From positions 919 to 18,331 of the forward strand of contig DHJO01000198.1 in assembly GCA_002404375.1 (NCBI GenBank): DNA of 17,413 nt, written 5' to 3'. This DNA is from Gemmatimonadales bacterium UBA4718. Lineage in GTDB: Bacteria; Gemmatimonadota; Gemmatimonadetes; Gemmatimonadales; Gemmatimonadaceae. Both the position numbers and the translations under genes were made by a program. Below the pieces are notes generated by a model. It was not told the DNA's origin and did not search any database. It saw nothing but the letters and a program-made list of their open reading frames with translations. Of the stretch, positions 7,601-14,937 are shown in pieces (the stretch's first letter is position 1; every line of letters begins with the position of its first letter).

Positions 7601-8703
7601 AGCAGAAGACAGTCAGGTTCGTCGAATGGGCGCTGTGGCTCTCGGTCGTCGTCGTGGCGACCGTCGTCATGCGCAGCTCGCGAGGGCAGATCGAGCAGGC
7701 GCACGCGGCGTTCGTCTACATCCTCATCGTGCTTGGAGCGACGGCGGGCGGGGAGCGGTGGCTGGGCATCGTCGTGGCCCTGCTCGGATTTCTGTCCATC
7801 AACTATTTCTTCCAGCCGCCGTTCGACACTCTTACCGTCAGTGCGCCGCTCGACCTTCTCGCGCTCGTCGCATTCCTCGCCACCGCGCTCGTCGCAAACC
7901 ATTTGCTGACGCGCGCGAGAATCGAGGCCGACCGTGCGAAGCGTCACGCGGAGGAGATCGAGCACCTGTCGGCCGAAATAAGGCACGCGGAGGCGCTGCG
8001 CGAGGCGAACAGGATGAAGGATATTCTCCTCGCGTCTGTGTCGCATGATTTGCGGACGCCGCTGACGACGATCCGTGCTCTGGCCCAGGACATCCAGACC
8101 GACGGGTCGAGCGCGCGGATGCACGCCGGTGTGATCGTCGAGCAGGCAGATCGTCTCGGGAAGATGGTGGCCGACGTGCTCGATTTGTCGCGGTTGCGGG
8201 CCGGGGCGTTCACGATGAATCCGGAGGTCAACACTGCGGAAGATCTGCTCGGCGCCGCGGTCCGCCAGTTTTCCGGCGTGCCCGATGCAAACCGCATCGA
8301 GACCGTGATCGACTACACCAAGCCGGCGCTGCTTGGCACTTTCGACTTCGTCCAATCGCTGAGGGTGCTGACGAATCTCATCGAGAACGCCCTTCGCCAC
8401 TCGCCACGGGGCACAGCGGTGACGGTGAGCGTCGCGGAAACGGGTTCGAACCTTTCCTTCCAGGTCGCCGATAAGGGACCGGGGGTGTCACTGTCCGAAC
8501 AGCAGCAGATTTTCGAGCCATTCTACCGGCCGAGTTCGGCTGCCGCTGACGCCGGCGCGGCTGGCTTGGGTCTCTCTATCGCAAAGCGCCTTGCTGAGTC
8601 TCAGGGAGGCAGCGTCGCTTACGCCGACCGGCCGGGCGGGGGAAGCGTGTTCACGTTCGAGGTGCCGGCTGCGGCGCAGGAGCTGGTGGAAACGCTCACT
8701 TGA
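7597..8703 (+). CDS. Short KdpD-like sensor histidine kinase lacking the N-terminal KdpD/USP domains
   Basis: A 368-residue membrane kinase. About residues 10-105 form the four-helix membrane part typical of KdpD (DUF4118), including GERWLGIVVALLGFLSINYFFQPPF. A charged coiled-coil linker follows (106-140). The HisKA domain has His150 in LLASVSHDLRTPLTTI. The ATPase domain shows an N box around NLIENALRHS (260-269), G1 DKGPGV, F box FEPFYRP and G2 GLGLSIAKR. Full KdpD is near 900 residues, with a cytoplasmic KdpD domain and a universal-stress-like domain before the membrane part; both are missing here with no trace upstream. Start GTG 7597 shares GTGA with the stop of the regulator gene. It probably phosphorylates the adjacent KdpE-like protein. 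The signal sensed is unknown and need not be potassium. Confidence 0.88.
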   Translation: MKQKTVRFVEWALWLSVVVVATVVMRSSRGQIEQAHAAFVYILIVLGATAGGERWLGIVVALLGFLSINYFFQPPFDTLTVSAPLDLLALVAFLATALVANHLLTRARIEADRAKRHAEEIEHLSAEIRHAEALREANRMKDILLASVSHDLRTPLTTIRALAQDIQTDGSSARMHAGVIVEQADRLGKMVADVLDLSRLRAGAFTMNPEVNTAEDLLGAAVRQFSGVPDANRIETVIDYTKPALLGTFDFVQSLRVLTNLIENALRHSPRGTAVTVSVAETGSNLSFQVADKGPGVSLSEQQQIFEPFYRPSSAAADAGAAGLGLSIAKRLAESQGGSVAYADRPGGGSVFTFEVPAAAQELVETLT

Positions 8704-10010
8704 GCGTTGGCGGGACACGTTGCAGTTTCACTTCGGTGATCCTCACAGTCGTTGTCACCCTGATCGCAATCGCCGCGGTTGTCTTCGTATACGTCACGGC
8801 GAGCGTGAACGCCGAGGCAGACCGTGAAGCCGCCATCGTCTCTGTGCCTACGGTGGCGAGCGATGCCGACGCGTTCATGCGCGCGCTTGCGGGCTCAGCG
8901 AGTGCCGACGTCATTGGCGGAAACAAGATCACGGTGCTGAAGAACGGGATCGAGATATTCCCCGCCATGCTGAACGCGATTGCGTCGGCTCGGCAAAGCG
9001 TCCACTTCTCGACTTTCATTTACAGCTCCGGACACATCCCCAAAGAATTCGCCGACGCTTTCTCGGCTGCCGCGAAGCGCGGAGTCGAGGTGCGCATGGT
9101 CTTCGACAAGAGTGGCAGCAAGATGGTTTCGGCCGCGCTGATGACTCAAATGCGGAAAGCCGGCTGCAAGATCAAGTGGTTTCGCCCGATCGAGTGGTAC
9201 TCCTGGGCGAAATACAACCATCGAACCCACCGGAAGCTGCTCATCATCGACGGCACAATCGCATTCACCGGTGGAGTGGGGATCGCGGACGAATGGGCTG
9301 GCGACGGAGACACTCCCGCTCATTGGCGGGACACGCACGTGGGAATACTCGGACCAGCCGTAGCGTCAGTTCAGGCTGCTTTCGTCGATAACTGGAACGA
9401 AGCGACTGGAGAGCTTCCCATCGATGAGAAGTATTTCCCCAAGCTGACGCCCGCAGGCGAGACATCGATGTGCGGAATACAGAGCAATCCGGTATTCGGC
9501 GCAAGCTCGGCGCAGCGCTCGATGGCGGTGCTGATTGCCGGTGCGAGCAAGCGCCTCTGGATCGCCAATGCCTACTTCGTTCCGCCCAAGCCTTTCGTTC
9601 AGACTCTTCGTGAGGCCAAGGCGAGGGGTGTGGATGTGAAGATCCTTATGCCCGGACGTTATCACGACCAGCCCGCGGTGCGTCGGGCCAGTCGCCGCAC
9701 CTGGGGCCCGCTCCTGGAGGGCGCTGTCGAGCTTTACGAGTATGACCCCACGATGATCCACTGCAAGATTGTGATCGTGGACAGCACCGTCACATCGATC
9801 GGCTCGATCAACTTCGACCCGCGCTCCTTTGCCCTCAACGCGGAGTTCGGCGTCGTCGCGCTCGACCGTGCCCTCGCAAAGCAAATGGAAGACGCATTCT
9901 CGGACGACCTGCGCTCATCGCGGCGCGTCACGGCCGAAGATCTTCGCCAACTGCCAGTGCACGAGCGGATCCTCAATATTTTTTGTTACTGGATCCGGGC
10001 ACAGCTTTAA
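8700..10010 (+). CDS. cls: Cardiolipin synthase / phospholipase D-family protein (two HKD motifs)
   Basis: A 436-residue membrane-anchored phospholipase D-superfamily enzyme, most like bacterial cardiolipin synthases that join phosphatidylglycerol molecules. A single N-terminal membrane helix (about residues 13-35) is followed by two PLD repeats. HKD1 is His177-x-Lys179-x4-Asp184 within THRKLLIIDGTIAFTGG. HKD2 is His354-x-Lys356-x4-Asp361 within MIHCKIVIVDSTVTSIGS, followed by NFDPRSFALN, a cardiolipin synthase hallmark. Start TTG 8700 overlaps the kinase stop by four bases (TTGA), matching the coupled pattern of the operon. GTG 8736 would give a shorter n-region and is a possible alternative. 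As last gene of the rodA-kdpE-kinase chain it suggests coordinated control of wall elongation and anionic lipid content. Confidence 0.88.
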   Translation: MSVGGTRCSFTSVILTVVVTLIAIAAVVFVYVTASVNAEADREAAIVSVPTVASDADAFMRALAGSASADVIGGNKITVLKNGIEIFPAMLNAIASARQSVHFSTFIYSSGHIPKEFADAFSAAAKRGVEVRMVFDKSGSKMVSAALMTQMRKAGCKIKWFRPIEWYSWAKYNHRTHRKLLIIDGTIAFTGGVGIADEWAGDGDTPAHWRDTHVGILGPAVASVQAAFVDNWNEATGELPIDEKYFPKLTPAGETSMCGIQSNPVFGASSAQRSMAVLIAGASKRLWIANAYFVPPKPFVQTLREAKARGVDVKILMPGRYHDQPAVRRASRRTWGPLLEGAVELYEYDPTMIHCKIVIVDSTVTSIGSINFDPRSFALNAEFGVVALDRALAKQMEDAFSDDLRSSRRVTAEDLRQLPVHERILNIFCYWIRAQL

Positions 10011-10018
10011 CTGCGGGA

Positions 10019-10114
10019 AGGGGGAAGAGGGGAGACGGAACGTTGTAGAAGCGCCCGTTATCGCGCGCTCTCTGCCGCGTGCCGCTTCCCGCTTCCCCCT
10101 TCCCTCTTCCCCCT
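10019..10114. repeat. Perfect 13-bp inverted repeat of purine/pyrimidine tracts, probable two-way terminator
   Basis: AGGGGGAAGAGGG at 10019-10031 is the exact reverse complement of CCCTCTTCCCCCT at 10102-10114, with about 70 bases between. The right side extends into iterated CTTCCC-type units from 10085 onward. The element fills the 102-base gap between the cls stop (10010) and the stop of the YncE gene (10113-10115), and overlaps the latter. There is no T run, so an intrinsic terminator is not certain. Its composition is unlike the palindrome at 800-1019, although its position between convergent genes is the same. Confidence 0.6.
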
Positions 10115-11135
10115 AGTGAGACCCCACCGGCTCAACGACCATAACCATGAACGTGCCGGGAAGTATCGGAGGTCGGCGTCTCGGATTGGTTGCCGTAGAC
10201 TCGGCGGGCGCGGGCCCAAACTTGGCTGAGACTACGTAGACCCGGTGACTGGCGGCGTCGAGTCCCATGTTTCGTCCGCCCTGTGCCGTCTGAACGTTCT
10301 CGACGACGTGATAGGTGTCGGGCGTATCCTGGTGGATCACAGTCAGCGTTCCGTCCGCGTTCGACGCGTAGGCGTCACGCGTCACCGGATCGTATCCGGC
10401 CCCGTCGACACCGCGACCGATCGGGAGCGTGGTGATCAGGCGACCATTCTTGTAATCGGAGATCGCCATCACGCCGCTCCGGCAGCCGCTGAACAATCTC
10501 TGGCGTTTCGTATCGATCGCCATCGAGACCGGATTCTTGCACGGCGCCGTCGACCATCGGCGCGTGACGCGTAGGTTGTTCGCGTCGATCTCCACGATCT
10601 GACTGCTGTCAGTGAGATTCGCGTAGACCATCCCGTTGCGCGCTGATTGTCCGTACTCCGGCTTGCCGCCGAGCTGGATGTTGGTGATCACGGTTCCTCT
10701 GCGCGGATCGATGACGGTCGAAGAGTTCGCGTCGCCGTTGAAGGTGAAGACGCGCTTGGATGCGGGATCGTAGATGATCGCGTCCGCGTCTTCCGCCGCC
10801 GGAATTCTGAGGAGGGTTTTGTAGCTCTTCGAGTCGAACATCATGACGGAGCTGTCGTTGCCCGAGGTGGCGAATCCACGTCCGATCTCCGGCACCAGCG
10901 CGGTACCGTGGGCGCCCTTGATGCCCGTGACCTCGGCGATCAGGTGTCCATCGTTCATGTCCACGACCATCACCCTGTTCGACCTTCCGATGAAGAGTCG
11001 ATGGTTCGGGGCGTCGGGGACTACATAGTCCCAGCCGCCATCTCCGCCAAGGGTGTAGGTGTGAGTGATGGTGTAAGCCTGCGCGGAAAGCGCTGGCGCC
11101 GCAAAAAGTGACAGCAGCAGGATCGATCGATGCAT
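10113..11135 (-). CDS. Secreted YncE-family seven-bladed beta-propeller protein
   Basis: A 340-residue exported beta-propeller of the YncE type. ATG 11135 has GAGGAA about four to five bases upstream and gives a clean signal peptide, MHRSILLLSLFAAPALSAQ, cleaved after SAQ or nearby. A start at 11171 is open but adds residues before the signal. Repeated blade motifs of the form RVFTFNGDANSSTVIDPRRG, VYANLTDSSQIVEIDA and AYASNADGTLTVIH are visible along the chain. The tail carries an Arg/Pro-rich stretch (NPRRRPPILPG). YncE-like propellers bind DNA or ligands or act as scaffolds, and no catalytic residues are evident. It lies 26 bases after the stop of the phosphoesterase gene on the same strand, so the two form an operon. 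Propeller and phosphoesterase domains also occur fused in other bacteria, which suggests a joint role. Confidence 0.8.
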   Translation of the reverse strand: MHRSILLLSLFAAPALSAQAYTITHTYTLGGDGGWDYVVPDAPNHRLFIGRSNRVMVVDMNDGHLIAEVTGIKGAHGTALVPEIGRGFATSGNDSSVMMFDSKSYKTLLRIPAAEDADAIIYDPASKRVFTFNGDANSSTVIDPRRGTVITNIQLGGKPEYGQSARNGMVYANLTDSSQIVEIDANNLRVTRRWSTAPCKNPVSMAIDTKRQRLFSGCRSGVMAISDYKNGRLITTLPIGRGVDGAGYDPVTRDAYASNADGTLTVIHQDTPDTYHVVENVQTAQGGRNMGLDAASHRVYVVSAKFGPAPAESTATNPRRRPPILPGTFMVMVVEPVGSH

Positions 11136-11161
11136 GATGTTCCTCGAAATTGAAGTTGTCG

Positions 11162-12073
11162 TCATCGCCATACGCTCTCTGGAAAAGACGAGGCTTTTCT
11201 GTCGCCGGCGCCGACGGTGCTCAGCCCGAAGTTTTCCTCGATGGTCCTGAGCAGGCTGTAATGTGTCAATGGGACAGCGTATCTGCCCGGATTAACCACA
11301 GTTCCGACCAATAGCGCGAGAACTCGATTGTCACGACCCCCGCCCTCATCCCAGGTGATCACGACCAACGTTCGCTGATGCACCGCGATGGTGCTCTCCA
11401 GGTTTCGAACGAATCCCTTGAGCCAGGTGGATGATGCCTCGAGTGATGTGTCGTGACCATCGTTGAACATGTTGGGCGTGTAGAACGAATAGTTGGGTAG
11501 CTTGCCGGCCCGGGCATCGCGCATGAACTGACTCGCGGCGACGACGCGCCCGCACCGAGCAGGATTATTCTGAATGGAAGCGAACGCCAGCAGGGGAACG
11601 TGCTTCCTGACGTAAAGCTCGGTAGGCGCAGCGGTTGGAGTGAGGCGTCCCGCGCCCGCGGCGCTCCCCAGATAGCAGCCGCCCGGATAATCCTCGGCGT
11701 ACGATTTCCAGGTGAGATTCTTTTCTTCCAGTCGATCGACGATGGTTGGGCCCTTCAGCGGCGGCGATCTGTGATCACTGTCCAGGCCGAAGGTGCTGCC
11801 GGCCACTATCGCCAGATAATTCGGAAAGGAAGGATGCGTGATCGCGTGATAGTTCGAAAACCACGCGCTCCTCCGGATCAGGGAAACGATGTAGGGATCG
11901 GCCAGAGCCTCGTCCGTCCCTTCGTTCTCCATCATCACGATCACGATCTGATCGAAGTGCTTTCCCGCCGGTTTCGGGGAGTCGATCTGAGCGTGCATCG
12001 CGGATGGAACGCTCGGCCAGGTTAGCGACGCTGCCCAGACGGTCAATATCCGGAAGCTACGACGGGAGGGCAC
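11162..12073 (-). CDS. AcpA/phosphoesterase-family (PF04185) secreted hydrolase
   Basis: A 303-residue exported hydrolase of the family that holds acid phosphatase AcpA and non-haemolytic phospholipase C. The signal peptide covers residues 1-29 (basic start MPSRRSFR, cleavage near AMHAQ). Family signatures are IVIVMMENEGTDE (47-55), the nucleophile region THPSFPNYLAIVAGS (79-93), YTPNMFNDGHD (198-208, metal-binding Asp and His) and VVITWDEGGGRDNR (237-250). It probably cleaves phosphate monoesters or phospholipids in the periplasm or outside the cell; the substrate is not determined by the sequence. Start GTG 12073 has no clear ribosome site. It is the first gene of a two-gene minus-strand operon with a YncE propeller, and is divergent from the DUF3131 operon across 212 bases. 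Confidence 0.85.
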   Translation of the reverse strand: MPSRRSFRILTVWAASLTWPSVPSAMHAQIDSPKPAGKHFDQIVIVMMENEGTDEALADPYIVSLIRRSAWFSNYHAITHPSFPNYLAIVAGSTFGLDSDHRSPPLKGPTIVDRLEEKNLTWKSYAEDYPGGCYLGSAAGAGRLTPTAAPTELYVRKHVPLLAFASIQNNPARCGRVVAASQFMRDARAGKLPNYSFYTPNMFNDGHDTSLEASSTWLKGFVRNLESTIAVHQRTLVVITWDEGGGRDNRVLALLVGTVVNPGRYAVPLTHYSLLRTIEENFGLSTVGAGDRKASSFPESVWR

Positions 12074-12285
12074 TGTAACTCGCTGTCATTTCTTCACCAG
12101 TGCGACGGGCTGACGGGGAGCACGCTTGTTGCTTCACGATCCGGTGCGGCGAGGGAGCGAGAACTATAGCGGGACTCTCGAGTACGCGAGCTTACTTGTC
12201 ATTTTCCCGACAGCTAGGCTCGGCATTTCTCACGCCGAGTGCTGGCGGAGTTGGCCAGTCCTTTTCTCCACCAATCACAGAACCC
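12074..12285. other. Divergent intergenic region with a small hairpin
   Basis: This 212-base stretch separates two divergent operons of exported proteins and should hold both promoters. I cannot assign reliable -35/-10 pairs. CTCGGC 12219-12224 and GCCGAG 12234-12239 form a 6-bp stem with a 9-base loop, 46 bases before the DUF3131 start. This could be an operator or a leader hairpin. A frame open from 12100 through this region reads into the DUF3131 gene but lacks a credible start or signal there. Confidence 0.4.
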
Positions 12286-13578
12286 ATGCGATCCAGAAAC
12301 TTTCTCTTTGTGTTCTGCCTGATGATGGGCCTGGCAGCCGTTACTTCGGCCTGTTCAAATGGGGGGCAGCAGGCGGTGCCCGGAAGCATCGACACCGCAC
12401 CTGCCGCGGTACCGCCGCCGATCGTCCAGGTCGTGGTCACGCCGCAGGAGCGGCAGCTCTATCTCGACGCAGCCCGCACTTCCTGGAATCTCGTGAACCG
12501 AATAACGGAGCCGTCGACGGGACTCGCCAGGGCGCACGCGAATTATTCGTACGTTACGCTCTGGGATATCGCCGGCGTCATCGCCGCCAATTATACGGCG
12601 CACGAGCTCGCATTCATCGACGACGCAACCTACGACGCCCACATCCAGCGCATACTCGCCACCCTGTCGAGCGTCGACCTGTTCGATAAAACGGCGTTCA
12701 ATCGCATCTATGACGCGAAGACGGGAAGGATGGTCGACAATGCAAACAAGATCTCCAACGTCGGAGCGGGTTGGTCGTCGGTGGACATTGGGCGCCTGCT
12801 CGTCTGGCTCCGCATCGTTTCGGTCAAGCAGCCAAAGTACGTGCCGCTCGCGACACAGGTCGTGCGACGCCTCAACATGTCGCAGCTGCTGGACGATGGG
12901 TACCTGCGGGGCCTCCAAGTCGATCCGAAAACCGGTAAGAGACAGACCTTCACCGAAGACGAGATTGGATACCAGCAGTACGCCCTGTCCGGTTTTGCGA
13001 TGTGGGGGGCTCGAGTCAATCCCGACGGACTCGATGTGCGAAAGAACGTCGCCGCCATCAACGTGCTGGGAGTCCGGCTGCTGATGAGCAGTCCAGGAAA
13101 CGATCGCGTGATGAGCGAGCCCTTTATCATGCTCGGAATGGAGACCGGCTTCCGCACAGCCGACATCGCGCGGCAGGCGGCGCAGGTCCTTGCCGCGCAG
13201 ACAGCGCGATATCAGCAGACGCGAATTGTCACGGCGGTGACGGAAGATGCCCTCCCGGATCCGCCCTACTATTTTTATTACTACAGCGTTTATCACCGCG
13301 GGCAATCGTTCGTAGTCGAGAGTCTCGACGACAAGGTGGTCCCAAGGCCGCGCTGGGTGAGCTCGAAGGCGGCATTCGGCTGGAACGCGGTGATGCCGAA
13401 CGCGTACACGCAGCTCGTGCTGAGAACGGTGCGGCCCGCCGCCACGCCGAACGGTTGGGGCTCGGGAGTGTACGAAGACACTCTTCTGCCAACCGGCGTG
13501 CCCAGTCTGAATACCGCAGCACTTATAATGGAGTCGGCGCTGTACAAGACGCGTGGGCGTCCAATTCTTGCCAACTAG
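12286..13578 (+). CDS. DUF3131-family lipoprotein
   Basis: A 430-residue predicted lipoprotein: MRSRNFLFVFCLMMGLAAV then TSAC with Cys23 as the lipidated residue. A proline/alanine linker (DTAPAAVPPPIV) leads into a DUF3131-type domain. Landmarks are ARTSWNLVNRITEPSTGLA, YVTLWDIAGVIAANYTAHEL, the segment RIYDAKTGRM, GWSSVDIGRLLVWLRIV, GYQQYALSGFAMWG and a C-terminal PNAYTQLVLRTVRP helix. Helix-rich repeats of this kind resemble the alpha/alpha-barrel fold of several glycan-active enzymes, so a carbohydrate-directed role is possible but unproven. The start at 12286 is chosen for the lipoprotein signal; no strong ribosome site is seen. It heads a three-gene operon: the YncE lipoprotein gene follows 27 bases later. 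Confidence 0.82.
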   Translation: MRSRNFLFVFCLMMGLAAVTSACSNGGQQAVPGSIDTAPAAVPPPIVQVVVTPQERQLYLDAARTSWNLVNRITEPSTGLARAHANYSYVTLWDIAGVIAANYTAHELAFIDDATYDAHIQRILATLSSVDLFDKTAFNRIYDAKTGRMVDNANKISNVGAGWSSVDIGRLLVWLRIVSVKQPKYVPLATQVVRRLNMSQLLDDGYLRGLQVDPKTGKRQTFTEDEIGYQQYALSGFAMWGARVNPDGLDVRKNVAAINVLGVRLLMSSPGNDRVMSEPFIMLGMETGFRTADIARQAAQVLAAQTARYQQTRIVTAVTEDALPDPPYYFYYYSVYHRGQSFVVESLDDKVVPRPRWVSSKAAFGWNAVMPNAYTQLVLRTVRPAATPNGWGSGVYEDTLLPTGVPSLNTAALIMESALYKTRGRPILAN

Positions 13579-13605
13579 ATCATCGTCATAGGACGACCGC
13601 TGAAA

Positions 13606-14862
13606 ATGGAAGTGTGCAGTAAGAGGAAGAGCTTGATGGCGCTCGTCGTGGCCGGCGTGTTCGTTCTCGCCGGCTGCGGAAGAAACAGCGACGGCAGCAG
13701 GGGGACCCCGGTAGCCGACGCTGCATACCGCACTAAGACGGGTGCGGTCAACATCTACGCGGAAGACGGCGCCAATAACCTCGCTCCAGCGGCGGCGCGC
13801 GCCGTTCCCATGGTTTACGTGCCCAACTCGCGCTCGGGCACCGTGACTGTGATCGATCCGAAGACCTACCAGGTCGTGCGCACGTTCCCGACCGGCAAAG
13901 TCCCGCAGCACGTGGTGCCCTCGTACGATCTCTCGACTCTCTGGGTCGCCAACAACTCGTCGAACAGCCTGACGCCGATCGATCCCGTCACCGCGCAGGA
14001 AGGAACTCCGGTAAAGGTCGACGATCCGTACAACATGTATTTCACTCCCGACGGGAAGAGCGCGATGGTCATCGCCGAGGCCCGCCGCCGGATCGATTTC
14101 CGCGATCCGCGGGACATGAAGCTCGAGCAGTCGCTGCGTGTGGCGTGCAAAGGTCTGGATCACGTGGAGTTCACGGCGGACAATCGTTACGCGATTGCGA
14201 CCTGCGAATTCTCCGGGCAGCTGGTGAAGGTCGATCTCGCCACTCGATCGGCCGTCGGATATCTCACGCTCGATCCGGACAAGTTCACCAACTTCATCCC
14301 CCGCCAGATCTCGCGGCTTTTGAGTCGCCGGAAGGCGGCCAATGCCCGGATGGCGGCGCTCATGAGCGTGCCATCGATGCCGCAGGACATTCGATCGTCA
14401 GCCGACGGCAGCAAGTTCTACGTCGCCGACATGAAAGAGGATGGAGTCTTCGTCGTCGATCCCTCGAAGTTCGAGCGCATCGGCTTCATTCATACAGGAG
14501 TCGGCACTCACGGGATCTATCCTAGTCGCGACGGGACGAAGCTCTACATCACGAATCGCGGCTCGAACAGCATCGCGGGCCGTCCTCACGGACCGGGGTC
14601 GATCAGCGTGCTGGATCCGTTGACCGACAAGGTCGTCGCCAACTGGCCGGTTCCGGGCGGTGGAAGCCCGGACATGGGCGACGTGACCGCGGATGGAAAG
14701 GAGCTGTGGGTATCCGGCCGCTACGACGACGAGGTGTACGTCTTCGACACATCGACCGGCCAGCTCACCCACCGGATTCCTGTCGGCCACGAGCCGCACG
14801 GCCTGTGCGTGTGGCCTCAGCCCGGACGGTATTCGCTCGGCCACACCGGCAACATGAGATGA
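13606..14862 (+). CDS. YncE-family beta-propeller lipoprotein
   Basis: A 418-residue lipoprotein with signal ALVVAGVFVLAGC (Cys24). The mature protein is a beta-propeller of YncE type with repeated strands such as MVYVPNSRSGTVTVIDPKTY, LWVANNSSNSLTPIDP, KFYVADMKEDGVFVVDP, LYITNRGSNSIAG and LWVSGRYDDEVYVFDTSTG. An insertion of basic and helical character (FIPRQISRLLSRRKAANARM, near residues 226-246) interrupts the blades and is not part of a normal repeat; it may be a cap or a binding loop. The C-terminus has GHEPHGLCVWPQPGRYSLGH, a typical closing blade. It may be a surface scaffold or binding partner for the DUF3131 and creatininase-like proteins encoded on either side. It differs clearly from the soluble propeller at 10113-11135 and is not a recent duplicate. 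Confidence 0.83.
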   Translation: MEVCSKRKSLMALVVAGVFVLAGCGRNSDGSRGTPVADAAYRTKTGAVNIYAEDGANNLAPAAARAVPMVYVPNSRSGTVTVIDPKTYQVVRTFPTGKVPQHVVPSYDLSTLWVANNSSNSLTPIDPVTAQEGTPVKVDDPYNMYFTPDGKSAMVIAEARRRIDFRDPRDMKLEQSLRVACKGLDHVEFTADNRYAIATCEFSGQLVKVDLATRSAVGYLTLDPDKFTNFIPRQISRLLSRRKAANARMAALMSVPSMPQDIRSSADGSKFYVADMKEDGVFVVDPSKFERIGFIHTGVGTHGIYPSRDGTKLYITNRGSNSIAGRPHGPGSISVLDPLTDKVVANWPVPGGGSPDMGDVTADGKELWVSGRYDDEVYVFDTSTGQLTHRIPVGHEPHGLCVWPQPGRYSLGHTGNMR

Positions 14863-14937
14863 CGATTCACAAAGTCGCGTTTGGCACACGAGGCCCATAC
14901 CGTCAACGAGTGTTCTGCTGATCATGCGACCGCTCCT

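Noticed and set aside
12355..14163. A 602-codon open frame on the minus strand.
   Set aside because: It lies opposite the DUF3131 and YncE lipoprotein genes, has an Arg/His-rich low-quality translation and no family likeness; it is a GC-driven shadow.
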